Of a stretch of 64,000 nucleotides of DNA, positions 1-9,209 are shown piece after piece (the stretch's first letter is position 1; each line of letters opens with the position of its first letter). The DNA is from Leptospira harrisiae. Its GTDB lineage: Bacteria; Spirochaetota; Leptospiria; Leptospirales; Leptospiraceae. The position numbers and the translations under genes were made by a program. The stretch lies in the NCBI RefSeq assembly GCF_002811945.1, contig NZ_NPDX01000001.1:62001-126000 (forward strand), written 5' to 3'. Under the pieces are notes generated by a model. That model was not told the DNA's origin. It did no database searches and saw only the letters and a program-made list of their open reading frames with translations.

Positions 1-1
1 T

Positions 2-373
2 TTGATGACTGCTTTTATCTTAGCAGCTTCTTTTGTTCTCGTATTTACAACGTTATATGCCAGCCAATCCGAAAGGAAAAGGGAATTCGCACTCTTACGA
101 GTGATTGGTGCCAACAGTCGTTTTATGGTAAAACATTTTCTTCGCGAAGCATTGCTTGTTTCTGTGATTTCGTTTTTACTGGGACTTGTTTATTCTGTTG
201 TTTCCAACGAAGTTCTAAACCGTTCCGTTTTGGAACTCAGAAGTGTTTATCCTTATGGACAACTATGTTTAGTGTTTTTAGGAATCTGTTTGGTGACTGT
301 GAGTTTGTATGCTTTAGGACTATTTAGTTTCTTTCGAATGCCAACGAAAACGGTGCTTAAGGAAATTAAATAG
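2..373 (+). CDS. FtsX/MacB-family ABC transporter permease, C-terminal part (5' cut by window edge)
   Basis: The reading frame is open to the left edge, so only the last ~123 residues are visible. They contain a transmembrane helix, the motif ERKREFALLRVIGA typical of the cytoplasmic turn before the last helices of FtsX/MacB/LolC-type permeases, two more hydrophobic helices and a short basic tail. Such permeases pair with an ABC ATPase and move lipoproteins, lipids or peptides by mechanotransmission rather than by classical import. The partner ATPase must lie outside the window. The substrate cannot be told. An AttH-like lipocalin, a frequent partner of FtsX permeases, is at the far right edge but 63 kb away. 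Confidence 0.8.
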   Translation: MMTAFILAASFVLVFTTLYASQSERKREFALLRVIGANSRFMVKHFLREALLVSVISFLLGLVYSVVSNEVLNRSVLELRSVYPYGQLCLVFLGICLVTVSLYALGLFSFFRMPTKTVLKEIK

Positions 374-404
374 AAGGAAATTGGAAAATCAATTTTAATC
401 CAAA

Positions 405-436
405 CAAAAAAGCCCGGGGTTGTAAGCCGGGCTTTC
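405..436 (-). terminator. Rho-independent terminator of fcpA
   Basis: A perfect 7-bp inverted repeat, AGCCCGG (411-417) with CCGGGCT (427-433), has a 9-nt loop. Read on the minus strand it is followed directly by a run of six T, 25 bp after the fcpA stop codon. On the plus strand the hairpin has only a short T run, so it may also weakly stop the permease transcript arriving from the left. Confidence 0.85.
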
Positions 437-460
437 TCATTGAAAGAGATGTTTTCGGGA

Positions 461-1431
<971 letters not shown>

Positions 1432-1590
1432 TATCGGAATGGCAAGAGTCAATAATAACGATTTAATGAGGAAAAAAACCTAATCATGAACTTTTTCTTC
1501 CGATTCTCTTTGATTTAAAGGGACATAAGTCCTGAAACTCCTAAAAAATCTCATTCCTTGACAGCTTAGAGAATTCGAGAAGATTGCTCC

Positions 1591-2460
1591 TTGGAGATGA
1601 ATTTATCCGAAATTACTGCCATCCGGGACGGAAATCCACAGTGTAAAACCTGTGGCGGGGTTGGGATTACCTTGGCCGAACATGTTCGCGGCTCTCGTTC
1701 TGGTGCCCTTGTCCTTTGCCATTGTATCGGAAGCGACTGTAACACTTGTGAGTCGAAAGGGCAAGCCCCTTATATGACTTTTGATAGAAAGTTAGACAAA
1801 ATGCTTCCTTGTGTTTGTCACAACGCACGGTTTTCCCTGCGAAATTGGGAGAATCTGGTCGAAAAAGCCAACATTCCTGCAAGGTACCGCTTCCAATTTT
1901 TGTCCAATATCGACATTGGTGACACAGCAAACGATCCCGATATGTCCTTTATTATTGCTCACGACTGGGCAAACGAACTCGTTCATAAATTTAAGAACGC
2001 AGATTTTTCGCCGCAAGGGTTTTATCTTTGGGGTGGGACTGGGTCAGGAAAAACCTTACTCGCTTGTGTCATTTTGAACGAACTTATTTTTCGTTATGGG
2101 ATTACATGCAAATACGCTAAAGTGAATAAGGATTTTTTGTCAGCCATTCGCGATACATACCAATCAGATAGCGAAACTCACGGACAAGAACGTTCCATCG
2201 AAAGAGAATTTGCGAATGTAGATGTACTTGTGATTGATGACTTTGGTGTACAAAAAGAATCCGAATTCAACAATCGAAAGTTATACGATCTGATTGATAG
2301 TCGTTATGAACAAGAAAAACTCACGCTTCTCACATCCAATCATTCACTAGTCGAGTGGAGAGATCGTGGTCAAGGTCGCATTTATTCCAGGCTCATGGAA
2401 ATGACCAAAGAAATTGAACTCAAATGTCCCGATTATCGCACTAAGTTTGTAAAGAGGTAA
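1591..2460 (+). CDS. DnaC/IstB-like AAA+ ATPase with N-terminal cysteine (zinc) clusters
   Basis: A 289-residue protein. Residues 18-76 hold four Cys pairs (C18/C21, C43/C45, C50/C53, C74/C76) with CxxCGG-type spacing reminiscent of DnaJ zinc centres. A DnaC/IstB-type ATPase follows, with Walker A GGTGSGKT near residue 150 and Walker B VLVIDDFG near 215. This architecture suggests a helicase-loader or primosome ATPase rather than a transposition protein, since there is no transposase or terminal repeat around. The start is uncertain: TTG 1591 has GAGAAG 8 nt upstream, while ATG 1597 would place GGAG directly against it. A perfect TTGACA lies at 1558-1563 but without a good -10. It is followed after 4 bp by folK. 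Confidence 0.75.
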   Translation: MEMNLSEITAIRDGNPQCKTCGGVGITLAEHVRGSRSGALVLCHCIGSDCNTCESKGQAPYMTFDRKLDKMLPCVCHNARFSLRNWENLVEKANIPARYRFQFLSNIDIGDTANDPDMSFIIAHDWANELVHKFKNADFSPQGFYLWGGTGSGKTLLACVILNELIFRYGITCKYAKVNKDFLSAIRDTYQSDSETHGQERSIEREFANVDVLVIDDFGVQKESEFNNRKLYDLIDSRYEQEKLTLLTSNHSLVEWRDRGQGRIYSRLMEMTKEIELKCPDYRTKFVKR

Positions 2461-2464
2461 GATT

Positions 2465-2938
2465 ATGAAATATTCCAACATTGCCTTTTTGTCTCTGGGT
2501 TCCAACATCGGTGACAGACACCATTTTATGGACCAGGCAATTTGGGAAATTTCTACCTTACCTGAAGTGCAAATTTTAAAACAATCGGAGCGGTTGGAAA
2601 CAGCTCCACTGGAAAATACAAACCAACCTTACTTTCTAAACCAAATTTTAAAAGTGATGGTATCGTCTGCTTTCACTCTCCCTTGTTTACTGGATTCCCT
2701 CCAAGCGATTGAAGACAAACTCGGCCGTAAACGTAGGTCTTGGAAGGGCCCAAGAGAAATTGATATTGATATTCTTACATATGAAGCCGTAGTGATGAAA
2801 ACAGATTTTTTACACCTGCCTCACCATTCGCTTTATTCAAGACCTTTCATCAAACAGCTATTAACCGATATGGGAGAAATTGGAGTGTATGCACTCTTTT
2901 TGGAACTAAACCATGAAAAACATTATTCTACAGTATAA
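2465..2938 (+). CDS. folK: 2-amino-4-hydroxy-6-hydroxymethyldihydropteridine diphosphokinase
   Basis: HPPK of 157 residues, the usual length. It transfers pyrophosphate from ATP to 6-hydroxymethyl-dihydropterin in cytosolic folate synthesis. Family marks are LSLGSNIGDR at the N-terminus, the NQPYFLNQ loop, and RKRRSWKGPREIDIDIL, which contains the Mg/ATP-binding acidic pair (DIDIL). It starts 4 bp after the AAA+ gene and its last 26 bp overlap panB, so the three genes are probably co-transcribed and folK-panB translationally coupled. No folP, folB or folE is in the window. Confidence 0.93.
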   Translation: MKYSNIAFLSLGSNIGDRHHFMDQAIWEISTLPEVQILKQSERLETAPLENTNQPYFLNQILKVMVSSAFTLPCLLDSLQAIEDKLGRKRRSWKGPREIDIDILTYEAVVMKTDFLHLPHHSLYSRPFIKQLLTDMGEIGVYALFLELNHEKHYSTV

Positions 2939-3719
2939 AAAAAAATACGATGCGGGAGAACCCATCTCTGTCGTCACTTGTTACGATTATACCTTTGCTA
3001 CTCTTTTTAATAGAACAGAAGTGGATTGCCTCCTTGTGGGTGATTCACTCGGAATGGTGATCCAAGGAAATCATTCTACACTACCTGTTACTTTAGATGA
3101 AATCATCTACCATACAAAAGCTGTGTGTAAGGGAGCTCCCGACAAAACCATTGTTGCCGATTTACCGTTTTTATCTTACCAAACATCTATTGAAGAAGGG
3201 ATTCGTTCTGCTGGCCGTGTGCTCAAAGAAACCAATGCTTCTTGTGTAAAACTGGAAGGGGATTCTGAATTTATTATCGAACTCACAAAACGAATGACCG
3301 AATCAGGAATTCCTGTGTTTGCTCATTTGGGTCTCACTCCGCAATCAGTTCACACTCTTGGTGGTCATCGTGTCCAAGGAAAAACGGAAGCAGCTCGATC
3401 CAAAATGGTTCGTAAAGCCAGAGAACTTTCGGAAGCCGGCGCCTTTGCCTTGTTACTCGAAATGGTTCCCGAATCTCTCGGAAAAGAAATCACAGAATCC
3501 ATTCGGATTCCGACGATTGGGATTGGTGCGGGAAAGTATACTTCGGGCCAAGTGCTTGTGATGCAAGATTTACTCGGACTCAATGAAGACTTTCATCCTA
3601 AGTTTTTGAAGAAATTTGGGAATCTTAGCGGGGCGGTAAAGGATGCGGTGAATCTGTACCACCGCGAAGTTTCGAAACGAGAGTATCCATCGGAAGCTCA
3701 CGCTTTTTTAGATACTTAA
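2913..3719 (+). CDS. panB: 3-methyl-2-oxobutanoate hydroxymethyltransferase
   Basis: PanB makes ketopantoate from 2-oxoisovalerate and 5,10-methylene-tetrahydrofolate, the first committed step to pantothenate and CoA. The 268 residues carry VVTCYDYTFA at the N-terminus, the metal-binding VGDSLGMV motif, the AHLGLTPQS loop and the IGIGAG strand. Using a folate cofactor, it sits naturally next to folK. The ATG lies inside the folK 3' end. It converges on the DAHP synthase gene with a 3-bp gap and no visible terminator. Confidence 0.95.
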   Translation: MKNIILQYKKKYDAGEPISVVTCYDYTFATLFNRTEVDCLLVGDSLGMVIQGNHSTLPVTLDEIIYHTKAVCKGAPDKTIVADLPFLSYQTSIEEGIRSAGRVLKETNASCVKLEGDSEFIIELTKRMTESGIPVFAHLGLTPQSVHTLGGHRVQGKTEAARSKMVRKARELSEAGAFALLLEMVPESLGKEITESIRIPTIGIGAGKYTSGQVLVMQDLLGLNEDFHPKFLKKFGNLSGAVKDAVNLYHREVSKREYPSEAHAFLDT

Positions 3720-3722
3720 ACT

Positions 3723-4772
3723 TTATTTTCTCTTTCTTGCCGCTTCGGCCAATCTCTCGAACATAGGGACGGTTGTTTCCCAAGAAACACAAGCATCTGT
3801 AATGGACTGTCCATAAGTCAGAGGTTTGGCATCAATCGATTGGTTTCCCTCTTTCAAATGACTTTCAATCATTACACCTAGGATATGTGTGCTGCCTTTT
3901 GCAAATTGTTCTGCTACTGCATCAATCACCGCAGGTTGTTTACGAAAGTCCTTTTGGCTATTTCCATGAGAACAATCGATCATCACTTTGGGTGGAAGGC
4001 CTGCTTTTTCAATTTGTGAGCCCACTTCATTGACAGACGCCTCATCAAAGTTAGGTCCTTTGTTTCCTCCACGTAAAATGACGTGAGTGTCTTTGTTTCC
4101 AGCAGTTCTAAAGATGGCACTACTACCTTGGTTGGTCACAGAGAGAAAATGATGGCTAGAACTTGCTGAACGAATGGCATCCACTGCAATTTGTACATTT
4201 CCATCAGTTCCATTTTTAAAACCGATAGGTGCTGAAAGACCTGATGCTAGTTCCCTGTGGACTTGGCTTTCTGTGGTTCTCGCACCGATGGCACCCCAAG
4301 CAACTAAGTCTGCAATGTACTGAGGAGAAATCACATCTAAAAATTCTGTTCCGCAAGGGATTCCCATATTATTGAGGTCTAACAGAAGTTTGCGTGCAAG
4401 TTGTAAACCTTTGTTGATATGAAAAGATCCATCTAAATCGGGATCGTTGATAAGTCCCTTCCAACCCACAGTGGTTCTTGGTTTTTCAAAATAAACTCGC
4501 ATTACAATGAGAAGTTCGTTTTTAAACTCTTCAATTTTTGGTTTGAGTTTGGATGCATATTCCATCACGGCACCAATGTCGTGAACAGAACATGGACCTA
4601 CGACAACTAACATACGTTTATTGTCTTTTCCATGGATGATATCAGAGATTTCACTTCTGGTACGTACTACCACTTCACAGGCCTGGTCTGTCAAAGGAAG
4701 TTCTTCCATAATGACAGATGGTGGGATGAGGTTGTGTTGTTCTAAAATTCTTAAATTGGCTGTAGGTTTCAT
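3723..4772 (-). CDS. aroG: 3-deoxy-7-phosphoheptulonate (DAHP) synthase, AroF/G/H type
   Basis: Type I-alpha DAHP synthase of 349 residues, matching the E. coli paralogues (~350). It condenses phosphoenolpyruvate and erythrose 4-phosphate in the first step of the shikimate pathway. Visible family motifs are VVGPCSVHD, MRVYFEKPRTTVGWKGLINDP (active-site Lys/Arg), PCGTEFLD, IGARTTESQ and DCSHGNS. The paralogue letter is arbitrary because feedback specificity cannot be read reliably. It begins 2 bp after the rhodanese stop codon and is the last gene of the minus-strand unit running from 7269. Confidence 0.93.
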   Translation of the reverse strand: MKPTANLRILEQHNLIPPSVIMEELPLTDQACEVVVRTRSEISDIIHGKDNKRMLVVVGPCSVHDIGAVMEYASKLKPKIEEFKNELLIVMRVYFEKPRTTVGWKGLINDPDLDGSFHINKGLQLARKLLLDLNNMGIPCGTEFLDVISPQYIADLVAWGAIGARTTESQVHRELASGLSAPIGFKNGTDGNVQIAVDAIRSASSSHHFLSVTNQGSSAIFRTAGNKDTHVILRGGNKGPNFDEASVNEVGSQIEKAGLPPKVMIDCSHGNSQKDFRKQPAVIDAVAEQFAKGSTHILGVMIESHLKEGNQSIDAKPLTYGQSITDACVSWETTVPMFERLAEAARKRK

Positions 4773-4774
4773 AA

Positions 4775-5116
4775 TTAATACTTTTGCATGGAAGGATCGA
4801 CTAAATCGGAATAGGCTAGAGTTCCTCCGGCTACGTTTTTATAGGATTTAAATCCTGCTTGGGCTAAAATCCCACAGGCCATTCCTGACCTTCCCCCCGA
4901 ACGACAATACACCAAAATTTCTTTGTCGATTTGGTTTTTGATTTCTTCGATCCGTGCGGCAAGTTCGCTTACGGGAATGAGTTTGTCTGTACCGGGAACC
5001 AGAGCAATTTGTTGTTCATTTGGGTTTCTTACATCCAATACAAAAAAATCATCTTTTCCTTCTGCACGTGCATCCAGACGTTTTTTAAAACTGACTACAT
5101 CGATTTCCGGTACCAT
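4775..5116 (-). CDS. Rhodanese-like domain protein
   Basis: A 113-residue single-domain rhodanese. DVRNPNE lies at the substrate-entry loop, and the active-site loop CRSGGRSG carries the persulfide-forming cysteine, so it should be catalytically competent in sulfur transfer. I start it at the ATG (5116-5114) because this overlaps the stop of the ABC-F gene as TAATG, a classical coupling arrangement; a longer in-frame extension upstream would run into the ABC-F gene. The sulfur acceptor is unknown. Confidence 0.85.
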   Translation of the reverse strand: MVPEIDVVSFKKRLDARAEGKDDFFVLDVRNPNEQQIALVPGTDKLIPVSELAARIEEIKNQIDKEILVYCRSGGRSGMACGILAQAGFKSYKNVAGGTLAYSDLVDPSMQKY

Positions 5117-7056
5117 TATGTGACTCCGCCCATTTCCTCTAGTTCTATTGTAATAACCTCCCAACGTTTCGTGAGGAGGCTTATATCTCTTTTAATATCG
5201 TTATAAGTGTCCATTTCCAACTGAAAACTTCTGTTTTTAAAGAACTCTGGATCCTGTAAAAGTTCCTCTTTGTCCTTTTTATTTTTTTCCAGTCTTTCTA
5301 TTTGGACTTCCAAATCGGAAATTTCTTTCTCTAATTTTTTTCGTTTGTTTTTGCTGCTTTGCGGATTTGCTTTTTTTTCTTCAAATTTAGATTTGCCAGC
5401 GGAATTTTGGGCCGGAGATTCCGTTTCATCTTCTTTATGGAACTTGAGGTAGTCGTCAAAACTACAATTTAGGTTTTGTAAAACCCCACCTGAGAGTTGG
5501 AAGGTGCGGTTACAAAGTCCCTTCATAAAATCGGGATCGTGGCTAATGATGAGTAGGCTTCCTGGAAAATCAATAAGAGCCCGTTTGACTGCTTCTCGAA
5601 TCACGATATCTAAGTGGTTTGTAGGTTCATCTAAAAATAAACAATTGGAAGGGTGGTTGACAAGGAGTGCCAATCGGAGGCGGCTTTGTTCTCCACCAGA
5701 CAAGTGTTTTACTGATTTAAAAACTCCATCTCCTGGAAAGGCAAAATGTCCAAGAAGGGTCCTTGCTTTTTCTTCGCTGAGTTCGGGGTATTTTTTAATT
5801 ACTGTTTCAACAAGGTTCAGGCCTTCATCTAAATCTTCTCCATGAGTTTGGGAAAAGTAACCCAGTTTGGTTTTTGGGCCATAATAGAGAGAACCTGAAT
5901 CCAACTTATGCCTTTCTAAAAGACAACGCATAAGAGTTGATTTCCCGGCTCCATTCGGGCCAACGAGCGCCACTTTGTCGCCTGCGGAAATTTCAATTTC
6001 GGCGTTTTCAAAAATAGTTTTTTTCACACCCGTATTTTTATCAGGATAGGAAAAGGAGGCATTTTCTAAGCGTAGGATGATATTACTCGATGGAAGGAAT
6101 TGGAATTGGTAATCGGGTTTTTGGTTCCAAAAGGATTCTTCTGGATTGTCTACCTTATCTCTTTTTTCCAATCGTTTGATTACCGATTGGACTTGTCTTG
6201 CTTTGGTCGCTTGGGCACGGAATCGTTCCACCCATTCCATTCGGCTTTTTAGATAACTTTCTTCTTTTGCGAATTGGGCTTTGAGTTGTTCTTGGATTTC
6301 ATTTTTGGCTTCAAAAAATTCTTCCAAACTTCCTTGGAATTCAAACGTTCCATGGGGATTGATTTCAATGATCGTATCAACCGTTTGGTTTAAAAATTCA
6401 GGATCATGAGTTACAAGAACAAAGGCTTGGTTTTGGGAAACTAAAAAGTCAGCTAACCAAGATTTGGTTTTATCATCCAAATGGTTTGTAGGTTCATCGA
6501 GTAATAATAAATTATGTGGGTTGAGAAGGGCAATGGCAAGACCAATGCGGTGGTGGTAACCCGGTGAAAATTCTTTGGTTTTACGAAGGAAGTCGGCTGT
6601 AGAAAATCCCAGGCCTGAAAGAATTTTTTTCGCACGAGCTTCTAGACCGTGTAAGTCGTGTAAGTGGGCAAATTCTTCTAAATCACTTTGATCGTGAAGT
6701 AAATCTTCAAATGCAGGATCATCGTGATTGATCGTTTCGAATTTGGATTCGATGAGTTTTCTTTTTCCATCATACTCGGCATAGAGTTTGTTCTCATCGA
6801 GGACTGTATCTATGACAGAAGTGTCCGGGCTAAATTCGGGGATCTGTTGAAAAAGGGAAAGGACGGTATTTTTGGAACGAATGACTTCCCCGGATTCGGG
6901 TTTCATCTTTCCTGCGGCCATTTGAAAGAGAGTGGTTTTTCCGGATCCGTTAGGCCCGACAATCGCAACGCGACAACCTGGTTTGATATGCCAGCTGAAT
7001 CCCTCAAAAAGGACTTTGGGACCGAAATGTTGGTGGATTTGGATGAATTGGATCAA
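5116..7056 (-). CDS. ABC-F family ATPase (Uup/YheS-like)
   Basis: A soluble protein of 646 residues with two ATP-binding domains and no membrane segments, so an ABC-F translation factor rather than a transporter. Walker A motifs are GPNGSGKTT and GPNGAGKST; both Walker B regions read DEPTNHLD. An inter-domain linker with a basic arm (residues ~250-300) and a C-terminal Lys/Glu coiled coil (~560-640) follow the Uup/YheS pattern. The first signature is degenerate (FSPGYHHR) while the second is canonical (LSGGEQSR). The start is TTG at 7056, matching the usual ABC-F N-terminus MIQF. A GC hairpin lies 15 bp upstream. Confidence 0.88.
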   Translation of the reverse strand: MIQFIQIHQHFGPKVLFEGFSWHIKPGCRVAIVGPNGSGKTTLFQMAAGKMKPESGEVIRSKNTVLSLFQQIPEFSPDTSVIDTVLDENKLYAEYDGKRKLIESKFETINHDDPAFEDLLHDQSDLEEFAHLHDLHGLEARAKKILSGLGFSTADFLRKTKEFSPGYHHRIGLAIALLNPHNLLLLDEPTNHLDDKTKSWLADFLVSQNQAFVLVTHDPEFLNQTVDTIIEINPHGTFEFQGSLEEFFEAKNEIQEQLKAQFAKEESYLKSRMEWVERFRAQATKARQVQSVIKRLEKRDKVDNPEESFWNQKPDYQFQFLPSSNIILRLENASFSYPDKNTGVKKTIFENAEIEISAGDKVALVGPNGAGKSTLMRCLLERHKLDSGSLYYGPKTKLGYFSQTHGEDLDEGLNLVETVIKKYPELSEEKARTLLGHFAFPGDGVFKSVKHLSGGEQSRLRLALLVNHPSNCLFLDEPTNHLDIVIREAVKRALIDFPGSLLIISHDPDFMKGLCNRTFQLSGGVLQNLNCSFDDYLKFHKEDETESPAQNSAGKSKFEEKKANPQSSKNKRKKLEKEISDLEVQIERLEKNKKDKEELLQDPEFFKNRSFQLEMDTYNDIKRDISLLTKRWEVITIELEEMGGVT

Positions 7057-7070
7057 AGCGCTTTGCGAAA

Positions 7071-7088
7071 ACCCGCCGTAAGGCGGGG
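7071..7088 (-). terminator. GC-rich hairpin between the 53-aa gene and ABC-F (terminator or attenuator)
   Basis: A perfect 6-bp stem, CCCGCC (7072-7077) with GGCGGG (7082-7087), has a 4-nt loop and is followed by TTTT on the minus strand. It ends 15 bp before the TTG start of the ABC-F gene. It can be the terminator of the small upstream gene or a leader attenuator; the sequence does not decide. Confidence 0.6.
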
Positions 7089-7107
7089 AATTTAGGAGGG
7101 ACTAACC

Positions 7108-7269
7108 TTATTTCTTGGCTAGAAGTTCCGCCTTTCTTTCGCGAAGGTGTTTTACATAAAGGCTAGATTCGCCGTTCATGGTTTCCACTGATTTGCTGAT
7201 GGCTGAGTCAATTTCTGCTACAGTCATTTTTGCGATTTTTTTGTTCTTCTTTTCTTTTTCTTCTGACAT
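7108..7269 (-). CDS. Small charged protein, 53 aa, unknown function
   Basis: Reading the minus strand from the ATG at 7269 gives 53 residues beginning MSEEKEKKNKKIAK and ending RERKAELLAKK, rich in Lys and Glu and predicted helical. An AAAAGGGG stretch lies about 9 nt before the ATG, and a GC hairpin lies 20 bp after the stop, which together support a real gene. I do not recognise a family. It is upstream of, and may be co-transcribed with, the ABC-F gene. Confidence 0.6.
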   Translation of the reverse strand: MSEEKEKKNKKIAKMTVAEIDSAISKSVETMNGESSLYVKHLRERKAELLAKK

Positions 7270-7379
7270 GGAAGTTTTCCCCTTTTAGGTACGTCACTGA
7301 GATTCTTCCAGAGTTTCCGCAAGTTGGGAGACTGCAAGAAAAATAAGACAAAAATACAGACAAGTTTCAAACTGACCGC

Positions 7380-8216
7380 ATGAAACGACTCAGACGATTT
7401 TTCAGTGAAGTGTACTTGTACGATGTCCATGGCCTGGCTTCGGAACTTTCGTTTACTTTCCTTTTGACTCTCTTTCCACTTCTAGTTGTTTTTGTGACCT
7501 TACTTGGACTTTTACAAGACCCAAAAACCATCAATTTGATGACAGACCAAATAGGGAAATTTTTACCTGCACCAATCTTTCAACCCATAGATAAAAGTGT
7601 AGAAAATTTAACAAGAGTTAAGAGCTATAATGTGATTGCTCTGAGTATTGCGATTTCTTTTTTTTCCAGTTTGACTATCTTTGGAACTATTTCCAAAGCT
7701 CTTCGGTTTATTTCCCGGGACGAAACTAAGGTTGGTTTTATCGCATCCCAGTGGATCAATTTTCGATTGCTTGTGATTTCTTTATTATTACTTGTTTTAT
7801 ATTTTTATCTAACATTTGGACTTGTTGCTACAGAACGGTTTTTGTTTCAAAAGTTTCGGTTTGGGTTTTTCCGATACAATCCTTATCTTTCGGTATCACT
7901 GATTTCTTTACCGTATTGTATTGGATTGTTTACATTCTATTATGCTTATATTACAAAAGCGAAAACCACTTTAAAAGAAAATTTACCCGGTGCCATTTTG
8001 GCCTCACTACTGGTGCTAGGAATGAGTTTTGGATTTCAATGGTATCTCAAAATGAAAAACGTAGGTGTGAATTATTCATTAGCATATGATTTGATTTCAA
8101 AAATGGTAGTTCTGATGTTGTATACTTATATCAATTCTACCTTTTTTATTTGGGGTTTTTTATGGAACCAAGTCCTTGCGGATGATCGGAATAAAAAATC
8201 TCAATCTAAAAAATAA
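7380..8216 (+). CDS. YihY/BrkB-family inner-membrane protein
   Basis: A 278-residue membrane protein with about six hydrophobic helices. The N-terminal segment (DVHGLASELSFTFLLTLFPLL) matches the start of YihY/BrkB (UPF0761) proteins, once misnamed ribonuclease BN. The family's role is unresolved; envelope or transport functions have been proposed. It is divergent from the 53-aa gene, and its last 16 bp overlap the convergent gene at 8201-8614. Confidence 0.8.
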   Translation: MKRLRRFFSEVYLYDVHGLASELSFTFLLTLFPLLVVFVTLLGLLQDPKTINLMTDQIGKFLPAPIFQPIDKSVENLTRVKSYNVIALSIAISFFSSLTIFGTISKALRFISRDETKVGFIASQWINFRLLVISLLLLVLYFYLTFGLVATERFLFQKFRFGFFRYNPYLSVSLISLPYCIGLFTFYYAYITKAKTTLKENLPGAILASLLVLGMSFGFQWYLKMKNVGVNYSLAYDLISKMVVLMLYTYINSTFFIWGFLWNQVLADDRNKKSQSKK

Positions 8217-8614
8217 TCAGGTTCTAAGATCCTTGGACAAAAGGAAATGATAATTCCAAAGTAGTGGCGTGCGAGTGAAAAAAAGAGCCACTCTCCACCG
8301 GAAGAGAGGATATCATCGGCATCAAGATCGGTGTATCCTTTTTTATGAAACAATTGATCCAAACTCCAGTTTTCTTCTCCTGGAATGACTTGGACTTTGA
8401 GATGTGCATAGAATTTATTTTCTAAACGATGGTAACGAAATACTAATGCTCTTCCACCTAACGGATTTCTGATGGTGAATGTGAGCCAGGTTGGGAAATC
8501 ATTTTCTGGTTCCGAACTTAAATGGTAAAGCTCCCAACCTATATCTTTTGCATTTCCAAAAAATTCATGAAAGCTGGAAGTAAATGCAGATTGGTATTCG
8601 GCTGTGATCCCCAT
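8201..8614 (-). CDS. Hypothetical protein, 137 aa
   Basis: I do not recognise this protein. It has no signal peptide or membrane helix and looks like a compact alpha/beta cytosolic domain with many aromatic residues (WELYHL, WLTFTIRNPLGG, EWLFFSLARHYFG). The ATG at 8614 lies behind a purine-rich AAAAAAGAA. The 3' end overlaps the YihY gene convergently by 16 bp. An 8-bp palindrome (AATAAAAC / GTTTTATT, 8630-8649) in its upstream region could be an operator. Confidence 0.6.
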   Translation of the reverse strand: MGITAEYQSAFTSSFHEFFGNAKDIGWELYHLSSEPENDFPTWLTFTIRNPLGGRALVFRYHRLENKFYAHLKVQVIPGEENWSLDQLFHKKGYTDLDADDILSSGGEWLFFSLARHYFGIIISFCPRILEPDYFLD

Positions 8615-8768
8615 TTCTTTTTTGATAGAAATAAAACCCCTGTTTTATTGCAAATTTTATCTAGGTTTTTCTAACAAAGATTTAAAAGGTTTTTTTGAAA
8701 AAGAAAAACAAATTCCAGTTTCCCTAAGAATGAGACTGATTAGGATGGGGACTTGAGGTTTGTAACCT

Positions 8769-9209
8769 ATGATTGAAACCATCAATATCAATTGGCCTAG
8801 CGGAGCCATCGATCCCGTCATTCATTGCCCTGCTTGCGGAAGTCTAGTCTTAAGTCCATTAGAAGAAGAAGGACCTGGTTGCCACCACATTCAGTTCATC
8901 ATCGATAGTGAGTCTGGCGAATTTAACTACATCACAGAACCTTTTGATGAAATTTTAAAAGAATTTCGTAAACCGGATGTGGAAGAGTTTGATGAATGGG
9001 ATGCCACAGAAGTCTTTTTAGAAGAAGCAGAATCAAATACTTTCTATGTAATGAATTTAATTTTGCCAAGTAATGTTTCCATTGAAGATGAACCTGTTTG
9101 TTTACGAATTGGATTTGAATTATTTTTTACTGAAGATCAAGAAGAATTGTACGAAGAATTAGAAAGAAGACATGATGAGGAAGGGTTACATGACCATAGC
9201 CAGAACTAA
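8769..9209 (+). CDS. Acidic hypothetical protein with a Cys/His metal-like motif
   Basis: A 146-residue, very acidic soluble protein. Near the N-terminus C20-P-A-C23 is followed by C38-H-H, a possible small zinc site. The rest is Glu/Asp-rich with a C-terminal helix (EDQEELYEELERRHDEEG). I recognise no family. It overlaps the following lipoprotein gene by 20 bp, so the two are probably co-expressed. A 5-bp inverted repeat AGGTT/AACCT abuts the ATG and may affect initiation. Confidence 0.65.
   Translation: MIETININWPSGAIDPVIHCPACGSLVLSPLEEEGPGCHHIQFIIDSESGEFNYITEPFDEILKEFRKPDVEEFDEWDATEVFLEEAESNTFYVMNLILPSNVSIEDEPVCLRIGFELFFTEDQEELYEELERRHDEEGLHDHSQN

Noticed and set aside
1591..2460. IstB-type transposition gene of an insertion sequence
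   Set aside because: No IstA transposase, inverted repeats or target duplications are nearby, and the cysteine-cluster N-terminus is not an IstB feature.
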